From Trichoplax sp. H2 (lineage: Eukaryota; Placozoa; Uniplacotomia; Trichoplacea): DNA of 64,000 nucleotides. Where the stretch lies: assembly GCA_003344405.1 (NCBI GenBank), contig NOWV01000105.1, positions 62,001 through 126,000 of the forward strand, read 5' to 3'. Below, piece by piece: positions 56,108-64,000 of this stretch. Both the position numbers and the translations under genes were made by a program. The notes under the pieces are model-generated. The model was not told where the DNA came from, did no database searches, and saw only the letters and a list, made by a program, of their open reading frames with translations. The first letter of the stretch is position 1, and each line of letters begins with the position of its first letter.

Positions 56108-59100
56108 CTATGAAAGATGAAAAGGCAACAAGATTAATTTAATGTGTACAATAAAGCAATATTTTAATAAACTAGAGAACAAATAAGCCGTAACAGTTCT
56201 ACCTGTCCTATTCTACAAAATGAAATATGAGTTCTTCATTTTCTTAGAATAAGAGTTACTTTTTACTATCATTAATTTCATACCTGGATCTAGTAATATT
56301 TGTAGAGCTTAAGTCGAGAACTTCTAAGCTATGGCAGTGTTGTGCTATAACATTTATACTGTTATCCGTTACCATTTCACATCCGCAAATGTCCAGACAT
56401 CTAAGTTGAATAGCGAAATTCTCATTAAATAAGGTATCAGACTACAAATGCTTGGTATCGCTTGTAGAGCATATCATTTTAAAAAATTAATTTGTACGAA
56501 ATGCTTCATAAAGGGGAAAAATTACCTTATAGAAGGTCTATGTATTGCGAGCTCGTTCATCGCAATATCGGTAATTTTAGAGCACTTTGCTAAACTAATA
56601 TCGCTTAATTTTTGCCAATTTCTCGCTAGAAATGATACGCAATCATCCGTTATCTATTAAAAAAGTATAAATTAACAATTATTAGCTTATTCCTATCAGT
56701 TATGCTCATTTCTAGTGATGTAATGACGCAAGATAAGATGTATTGATTGCACATTAAAGATTTATTCTGAAAAAGCAAATATGGAATAACGTGGTAAACA
56801 AATATACTTCTAAAAAACAATATTGGTTTCGTAAGATGAGATAAAGCAAATACTTTACAGCGTACAAAATGACGTATCCTAATTTTACACTTGGTTATAA
56901 AGTAATAAAATTAACGTTTAAATATGCGTCTTAATATGCCGCCGCAAAAAAAGCTTTCATTTTAAGGTCTATATTATCGCAACGTATAGATATAGACGTT
57001 ATTTTATCTTTTTATACTAACCTGGCTGATACCGCGCAATCCAATTTTTTCTATATGCTTTAAGTTTGCTGCTAGTCTGCTAATGTCATCATTGCTAAGC
57101 TAAATGATTAGCAACAAAATGTACCACCATAGTGGTAATATTATTGAGATTAAGGTGATATTTGTCAAGTATTTACATCTGATACGAATTACTTGTAAAT
57201 ATCTTATAGAAGTTTAATAGTTTACCTTATAGCATTGCCCTAAATTTAGGGAAATAATATTTTTGCAGTTATAAGCAATCATTTTAGCAGCTTGCGAATC
57301 GATTTTTGAACAGCCGGAAATGTCCAAGTAGCAAATACTGATATATTAATGATTAAAATATGATAAATGATAAGATTAGATAAGAGCTAAATTTATCTCA
57401 TAATATTCATGAAAGCTATACTAAATTACAATAATAAATTAACGAGTGATAATTATACTCTTTAGTGTAAATGCTTTATTAAGTAATCATGACTTCAAAT
57501 AAAGTAATGACGAGATTTTTAAATTCAATTTTTTAATAAAGATAATGCGTATCAATTCCTGGTTAAATTACAAATTAGAATTACGTTGGATCTTGATTGA
57601 TGATGATATAACATTAAAACAAAATTTTTCATACATATTGCTTTCCATATGAATTGATTTAAGATTAATGCAATTAGTACTTATAGATATTTTGGTTTAC
57701 CTATCTCCATGTCGGCTAGCAATCGTTGAAATTGTTCTATTGGAAATGTTTAGACATCCACTGAGATCAATGGATATCATACTAAAATGATAAACAAATC
57801 CGTAAAATTATATTTTAATTGGGCTCTTGTTGCATTTTACGATATTCCATCGAAGCAAAGACCTATATAACATCATGAACTCTAACTTACCTTTTGCAGC
57901 CTTCTAAAATAGAGATAATTCCGTCATCACTAACATTGCACTGTGAGCAATGGATAGTATGTACATTTGGACACCGAGTTGCTATATGAACTAAAACTTC
58001 ATCGCCAATAGTTTCACTAGTTGTAGTAGGTACATAGGCCATGGTAAACTCCTAAAAGGAAGTTTATTAAAGAGTATTTAGTTCAGGCCTACAATTAATA
58101 TTATCAATTAAATTAGATTTTGTCCGACCTGCAGTGAATCCGAACACTGGCGAAATAGTTGTCTTAATCCATCCACGGTAATGACCACGTTTGAGGATCT
58201 GGTTGCTCTGTTGCTATATTCTGATTCAACAACTTCCATTTGTGGTAAAGTTAGGCAAACAGGTTTCCTTCTTCCAATCGCTTTTAATGACATATTTGAT
58301 AATGGTACATTTTTGGGTACAATAATTTCATTCCCTAAAGAAAGACCAATTCGAGCAATAAGAAGTTCAAAATAATAGCCATGACTGTACTAAGTTCTAA
58401 TTATTAATTTCTATAATTGGCATCGCCTCATTAATTTAGGAGAAATAATTGTAATATATGATCAGAATTAATGTGATATATTATTAATTAAATTAAATGA
58501 CTATGAAAGGTAATGTGCATTATCTATGATATACGTAAGCAATCAATTATTAAAACAGGTTGTTTCTCAAAATAATCATAATGTTATACTATCGATAATA
58601 TATTTATATCGAGGTATGTTTATACGAGTATTCTTGATATACCTTACTCGTAGTCAGATTTTAAAATTTAAAATTTCGTTGCTTACAAGGTTTTTAAAGC
58701 TATATAGTCTACCTAAGGTACTTACATAATGCTGAATCATTAGCTATCCAATAAAGTCTTCGACATACCATGGAGCATTTGATTAACTCTTTTTGGGGTA
58801 TCTTACTTAATATCATGAGAAGTAATTCATCTGGTAGATCTAATAATGATAATGGGGAGTTCACGAGATTGTTATAATAATAGTCACTTAATCTTTTATT
58901 GGCTATTCTATTCCTATCGCTATGGTTGTCCTCTTCGGAAGTTAATTCATCGGTAATGACATCGTTCGGCTTGCTATATTTTAAAATGGAAATAGTCTGA
59001 TCTGGATAACCATGAGATGATTCATTAATAATAGCTGGATATAACGAGCTAGCAGGTGGATTAGATAACTCGTTAGAATTGAATGAACTCCAAGCTGTAC

Positions 59101-61957
59101 TTGATTTTTGCCAATGTCGTTTATAATTTGAAAGTAGATTTTTAGATGATATCATTTGCCCTTCATGATCACTTGTCTCCAATATGGAATCATCTTCATC
59201 GGTAGAAAGTATTTTTGAACGATTACGAGAGTCAAGTGATTGTGAAGTTTCGTATCTTGCCTTTGCTTTGCTAGATGTCTGACCGGGATTATGTGATCTT
59301 ATGGGAGTTTTCTTAAAATAAGCTTCCGAATAAGATTTTTGCAATCTTGTTACGCTTACCTTGTCTTCGTGGCTATCTTGGTTGGTATCCGTTGAGGCAA
59401 CATTGATCTCACGTTCAGCCTCTTTCGTCTGCAATTTATTATTGACTGGTATTGGATCTACTTCAGCTATAAAGCCAGGACTAACGGATATAATGGTAGT
59501 GCCACAATCTATGCAAAACATGCTATCATGATTACAATGGCTGCGACATGTTGGGCAGACTTTTACCACTTTATTTGTTGTCTGGCTGGGAGTCGGCGAT
59601 ATACTTGGCGATGCTTTAAAAAATTTTGTACTCTTTATAGCTGAGTCATAATCCTTATTTGTACTTGCTGTAGCTACTGATTGACTATGATCATTAATGG
59701 CCAGTTTATTATCTGTCACGGTAGAATAATCTTTCTTTGAAGTAGTTTTATTCGGTGATAGGGCAGAAGAAAAACTTTGAATTTTCTGTCTTGAATCAAT
59801 ATTCGTTTGATCCTTCATGGTGGATATCGGATCACTGAAATCATGACTGACTTTGTTGTCGTCGTCTATTCCCCATATGCTAGCAAGGGTAGAGTAATTG
59901 ATCCGATTCTCCTTCCTTGGACTTCGCTGTGTCATAGGATCCGTATGTGACCAAGAAAATCGCTGTAAATTATCTAAGTCCTCATCATGACTGATTCCGT
60001 TCTCAGAATCCTCGCCCTCATAAGTTAATAACGAATCTTTAGGCGACCTAGCTGTAATGCTGTAGTTAGTTTCTGATTCTCTATGTGTAATAAATGCAAC
60101 ATTCTCATCCGAATTTTCACTATCTTCTAACTCCAATTCTGGTATTTCATTGTCTCGACTATATTTAAGATTTGTTGTATTAGGTACTCCAACATTAAGC
60201 ACTCCCACGTTATTATTACGGGGTGCTGTTGACACCGAACGACTTACTGGAGCAGTGATACTTTCAGAAGGTTTCCTATACTCGGAACTTCCATGAGATT
60301 CAGAGCTTTGGCCAATCGAAGACATTTTATCATTAGTTTTGCTGGATTTTTTATTGTTTTGATTACTTTTACCAGCAGCTTTTGAGTCTGCTTTATTTAC
60401 AGTTGTCTCCGCTCTTGCTGCGTTCTTGGCTAGATAGGCTAATCTTTTTTGCCTAATTCTATCCAAATCCTTTTCATTCCTTGGTGTTCTAGGAGTTTTT
60501 AAGTCTGATTTTTTATTGTTCAAAGTTGTAGCTGTTTTGCTTCTAATTGTTTCATTTTCCTCTGAGATGGTGCCATCTATAATCGGAGTTTCAGCATTTT
60601 TTTTTCTATTTTGATTGTCCCTAGAGTGAGAACGGACTGGCTGCAAGCTTGCTTTCAAATCGGTAGGCAAGTCATCAAAAATCTCTGCTGTAGAGCTTTG
60701 TCTGTTAACGGCGTTATATTTAGATCTTCTATCTTCGCGCATTATATCTTGTGAATCTGACACATTGCTAATTAAGTTTTGCTTACCATTATTCCTATTT
60801 AGTTTTAACTCCATACTATTTTCAACTTGGAGAGCATTATCATCTGTTAAATAATTTCTATTTTCTGGCCGTGCAGCAGTCAGCTTTCTTTGCTTGCGTT
60901 GTTGATATTCAACTGGGTTACTTTGATTAATATTCTGTCTTGTATTTTTTGAATTGTCGGTATAGTCTTGATCAAGATTAAACTCAGATAACTGCCGGTT
61001 TTGCTTTATTAGATGAGCATCTTTACGGTTACCTTTTTTAGATCTGGGGCTCAATTTTCGTTCCACTTTTACCTCTAATCGTTCTCTTTCTTTCTCAATA
61101 CTTTTAATAATTTCTTTCCACTCTTCGAATTGGATTGATGTCTCGTCACTGTTATGAGATGGATGTTGTTGGTCTGCTACGTTGCTGCTTAAAGTATTCG
61201 AATTCTTACTTAAATCGGTTGATTTATGGCTACCTGCATAGTTTTCCAGTAAATTTCGTAGTGTAGGATCAAGGCGGTCCATATTTAAATCGCCAATCAT
61301 GTTTTCAATGGATTTTGAAAATCGATAAGTGGTTATTTTATCTGAATCACTGTCTTCGTTATTTTCCAAGTTCTCAAGGTGTAAGTAATTCGATTTCGTT
61401 GCCCTTTCACTGCGATCTTGTACCGCTGCGTATAATTTCTTATTTGTATTTTTGCTCGATTGTCCTTTAAGAGATTGAATTTTAGCCGGCTTTTCCCTGC
61501 TATCTTGTTGTTCTTCTAATTCAAACTTGGATGTTAAATGCTTATCGTCACCATACTTAGAATACATTGCTCTATGGTCATATTGAGTGACAGGAGAATC
61601 ATCATCTTCGTCATTAATATCCCACATATGATATCTTCGGGGTGTACCAGGTTCAGGCTTCGTTACAATATGTCTGGCATTATAATTATCATCATCGTAT
61701 TGACTTACATTTTGATTTATTTCATAGCTTTGGCGTGGTGAAATCTTTACAGATTTATTTCTTTGTAAATTACTTATTTTGTTATTAGAGGTATCATTGT
61801 AGCTAGTATTTACCGAAGGCTTATATTTTGATTGAAGTATATTTTGATCGCTTTCTCGGTAGAAGCCCTCCTCGACTTTATCGTCTTCATAATGTCGATA
61901 TCCAGCATGATCATTGATATTTTTGATAGGTGATGGTTGTCTTCTGTATCGACTCAT
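55903..61957 (-). CDS. Gene C: F-box/leucine-rich-repeat protein with long N-terminal region (9 exons, 1439 aa)
   Basis: Exons in transcript order: 58726-61957, 58129-58334, 57891-58051, 57701-57781, 57226-57337, 57022-57099, 56526-56653, 56284-56400, 55903-56107; 4320 bases in one open frame. ATG at 61957 has an in-frame TAG nine bases upstream. Residues 1-1030 are polar, low-complexity and probably disordered, with a short charged helix near 275-300 and a four-cysteine zinc-ribbon-like motif at 801-818 (CPTC and CIDC). An F-box lies at about 1039-1077 (LPDELLLMILSKIP), then about eight cysteine-type LRRs to the C terminus. Family knowledge: F-box/LRR proteins are substrate receptors of SCF ubiquitin ligases, with the F-box binding Skp1 and the LRRs binding substrate. 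The substrate cannot be read from sequence. I do not recognise a one-to-one named orthologue. Confidence 0.82.
56284..56400 (-). CDS. Gene C exon 8: LRRs
   Basis: The acceptor after CAACTTAG gives CLDICGCEMVTDNSI and LEVLDLSSTN in frame with exon 7. An alternative acceptor 36 bases upstream breaks the frame and was discarded. Confidence 0.76.
56526..56653 (-). CDS. Gene C exon 7: LRRs
   Basis: Encodes ITDDCVSFLARNWQKLSDIS and then LAKCSKITDIAM, typical cysteine-containing LRR sequence. Phase 0 to 2. Confidence 0.8.
57022..57099 (-). CDS. Gene C exon 6: LRR
   Basis: 78 bases, one LRR-length exon (LSNDDISRLAANLKHIEKIG). Phase 0 to 0. Confidence 0.76.
57226..57337 (-). CDS. Gene C exon 5: LRRs
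   Basis: Encodes YLDISGCSKIDSQAAKMIA and ISLNLGQCYK. Phase 2 to 0. Confidence 0.8.
57701..57781 (-). CDS. Gene C exon 4: LRR
   Basis: 81 bases encoding one repeat (MISIDLSGCLNISNRTIS). Phase 2 to 2. Confidence 0.78.
57891..58051 (-). CDS. Gene C exon 3: LRRs
   Basis: Encodes IGDEVLVHIATRCPNVHTIH and CSQCNVSDDGIISILEGCK. Phase 0 to 2. Confidence 0.8.
58129..58334 (-). CDS. Gene C exon 2: F-box end and first LRR-like segment
   Basis: Acceptor TTTCTTTAG/GG completes a Trp codon split with exon 1. Encodes LKAIGRRKPVCLTLPQ and ITVDGLRQLFRQCSDSLQ. The donor CAG/GTCGGA is weaker than others here. Confidence 0.75.
58726..61957 (-). CDS. Gene C exon 1: disordered N-terminal half, zinc-ribbon motif and F-box
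   Basis: A 3232-base exon (1077 codons) rich in Ser, Asn, Asp, Lys and Gln. The four-cysteine motif lies at about 59504-59557. The F-box is at the 3' end, and the donor GTAAGT (58720-58725) cuts it just before the final Trp. Confidence 0.87.
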
Positions 61958-63788
61958 TGAAAACTAATCTTGAATATCAAGTAAGGCAATGCTATCCTCA
62001 CTGCTGATATCGGTTTTAATCTAATAGGGAATATCTCACTGAAATGGTGGATCAAATTATTTTCAACGTTTACGTGCAGCTTTAAACGTTAATTCTGCAG
62101 TTTCTATTTGGCAACATTCGCTGTAGGTAAATGAATGATTGATAGGTTATCAGACGATTCTTAAAAATTGAGACTCCAATTTGATTGCTGAGAAGTGGAA
62201 TACTACTAGTGCCTCTTAATTTAACTAAATCAAGAAAACCGAATCAACCTTTTGCTTATATGATGCTTATACTCGTATTCTCTTCCAACCGCAGCTTATC
62301 AATCGGGGCTTAATCAATATCGATGGCTAAGCAGCCTCTTGTCTTGTACACACCTACTACGTCTGTCCGAAAGCCAAAGATATTCCAATATTAAACTGCA
62401 TGCTATACAGAACAACATCCAGCGTAGTAGAATTATATTTCTGCAGTAAGGAGAATATAACGTTCAAATTATTTTACGGTTAAAAAATCCCCAAATTGCC
62501 ATGGAGACTGAAGTCTACAGACGGAAAATACGGACGGCACCCTTCTAGTCTGAGACTACTGCCTACAAACTAGCTTACCAAAATGAAGTTCTTGGTGATG
62601 GACTACTAAAAAAGGTCTTTTAGTAGTTTATGGCTTGATTTAGCAGTGAATAAGACCTATATCTATTAAACAGTGATATGGAAAAGTGTAATTTATCGCC
62701 ATGTTGATACAGATGATGGAATCCTATGGGTAGCATTAGCTACTTATACAGTATGTCTCTGCAGCGTAGCTTATTATTGTATATCGATGACCTTCAACAG
62801 TAAAGGGTAGGGATACTAGTAAATGGCACTAATAAACTCATAGGTGGTATATTTGGTCATGAAAGTCTGACGTCTTGTAGCTGGTTTACTTGATACGAGT
62901 ATATTATGATGCTATTAGTCATCGCACAATGAATTATATTTCAACTTTGCTACAATTAAATTTTCAACTTTTACAAAACTATATAGAAAGTATATGAAGG
63001 ATCTGGCGAATAAATACGTTTAGCGAAGATACAATATTGCTAACAGAGTTTATAAGAGGCATTTAATACATTCTACAAACCAAATTGCAATATTAAATGA
63101 GTATGTTTCGACAAGATTTACTAATGATGTTTCGTTGCAACACAGCTCAATTTGTTTATTTTATATCCAAGACGTTATCATACAATTTTCGCAATAGTTT
63201 CGAATATTTTAGAATAAGATTTTTTTTCCATCATGTTGTTACTAATGTAACTGGTATTGTGCTTTCGGAATATAGGGTACACTATATGTACAAAGCAGTG
63301 ATATTCTTCACCGTACTCAATTTGATTATTGGTAGAGAACGTGGTACAAGGTTAATTTTTCGGCTAATTGATAATATTGGAGTGAATCATATTAAAAAGA
63401 TGTCTTGCATGGCTTGACAGGATACAAGTAATAGTTATCCTACGCATACATACTTTCATACAAGTACATCGTACGTTACGAATTTATAATGGTAAGAAGT
63501 TGATTGTCAGTCTAGTCTAGGCTACAATCATGCATGCTTGATTATAAAGTGGGTCTTTGCTAATAGTTAGTAAATCGGTTAACAGTATCATAAAGAGTAG
63601 CTCTACATCTTCTAGTAGTTTGTGGCCAGGTATTTCAAGAGCATTTAGGATGTGATTTAACTACTGAAGCACTATCTCAAATTGAGACTTAATTCATGTG
63701 GAAATTGTCTTCCAACTTTGTTGAAAGCTATAAAGGTACTATTTAAAAATGCTGACGATGATGTACCCGTAATGGAGCATAGTTTCAA
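61958..63788. other. Gene-free interval between genes C and D
   Basis: Upstream side of gene C and 3' side of gene D. The plus-strand frame 63097-63417 (106 codons) has no domain, signal or composition that supports it. A hairpin is listed separately. Confidence 0.5.
62602..62627. repeat. Perfect 10-base-stem hairpin
   Basis: ACTACTAAAA and TTTTAGTAGT pair exactly around a 6-base loop. It is not followed by features of a known small RNA that I can recognise. Confidence 0.5.
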
Positions 63789-63834
63789 TTAATCTATCTG
63801 CATAGCCGATGGCTTGTGATTTTTCATGTATCGC
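63789..63834 (-). CDS. Gene D candidate last exon
   Basis: 46 bases from acceptor CTCTTTATAG to TAA (63789-63791), 14 residues plus stop in the phase dictated by the upstream exon. An alternative frame stays open slightly longer but does not match the donor phase. Confidence 0.35.
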
Positions 63835-64000
63835 CTATAAAGAGGGTATTAAGCGGTAAGTAAATTAGAATAGAATTAGAAAACGCAGTATGCAGTAATT
63901 GTCATATTTGAGTAGCCAAGGATACTCACCTGTACATTTTGTATTTGTTACTGCTTGCGTTCTTGACCCTCATGTCTTCTTCCATTTCAGCCGTGAATGT
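63789..64000 (-). CDS. Gene D: probable 3' end of a gene cut by the window edge
   Basis: Two candidate exons, 63930-64000 (continuing beyond the window) and 63789-63834, join in phase 2 to read TFTAEMEEDMRVKNASSN, then KYKMYRRYMKNHKPSAMQID and a stop. Donor GTGAGT and acceptor CTTTATAG are good, and the other two frames of the upstream exon contain stops. Highly charged sequence; no family recognised. It could also begin at the ATG at 63985. Confidence 0.4.
63930..64000 (-). CDS. Gene D candidate penultimate exon (partial)
   Basis: Open across all 71 bases in one frame only, ending MYR at ACAG/GTGAGT. The upstream part lies outside the window. Confidence 0.42.

Noticed and set aside
56401-56436. 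Extra 12 codons at the start of gene C exon 8
   Set aside because: Using the upstream acceptor puts the exon out of phase with exon 7; the acceptor at 56401 restores the frame and a regular LRR.
63097-63417. 106-codon plus-strand open frame starting MSMFRQDLLM
   Set aside because: No recognisable motif, no splice partners, and it lies in AT-rich sequence with biased Phe/Ile/Tyr content typical of chance frames.
63600-63795. Coding-like plus-strand fragments (for example CGQVFQEHLGCDLTTEALS, then a frameshifted second part)
   Set aside because: Frames are under 40 codons, broken by stops, and overlap the candidate last exon of gene D on the other strand; a decayed gene cannot be shown from this alone.

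Overview
This is a eukaryotic, AT-rich window. Its genes are split by short GT-AG introns, and every gene I can support lies on the minus strand. The protein repertoire (very large MAM/LDL-receptor class A ectodomain proteins and a metazoan-style F-box/LRR protein), the compact introns and the base composition suggest an early-branching animal. A placozoan such as Trichoplax or Hoilungia is my best guess. That is an inference from style, not a database match.

Layout in plus coordinates: 1-4835 has no gene I can support and holds two palindromes and a diverged tandem repeat. 4836-24943 is gene A, 25 coding exons and 4197 codons before the stop. 24944-30968 is intergenic with the promoter side of gene A. 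30969-50427 is gene B, a paralogue of A with 25 exons and 4194 codons. 50428-55902 is intergenic with three tandem-repeat blocks and the promoter side of gene B. 55903-61957 is gene C, 9 exons and 1439 codons, an F-box/leucine-rich-repeat protein with a long, low-complexity N-terminal half. 61958-63788 has no gene I can support. 63789-64000 is the probable 3' end of a further gene D, cut by the window edge.

Genes A and B are a tandem duplication of a giant type I membrane protein. Each has a signal peptide, about 20 MAM domains, about 15 LDL-receptor class A modules, Thr/Pro-rich linkers, one transmembrane helix and a tail of about 63-65 residues with an NPLY motif near the C terminus. I joined the exons by hand from splice sites and reading phase. 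Both joins stay open throughout, total lengths divide by three, all 25 exon phases agree between A and B, and 17 of 25 exon lengths are identical. The overall architecture resembles vertebrate MALRD1 (Diet1) and MAMDC4 (endotubin), and the NPxY tail resembles LDL-receptor-family cargo receptors. An endocytic or adhesive surface role is therefore the natural hypothesis.

Outside the coding exons, two stretches are alike upstream of A and B: a TATA-like 9-mer 50-60 bases before the ATG and a block of about 60 bases several hundred bases further upstream. Many introns and intergenic stretches have grown by local tandem duplication with units of 80-260 bases. The clearest case is intron 5 of gene B, which consists of about six copies of a unit that carries splice-site-like sequence.
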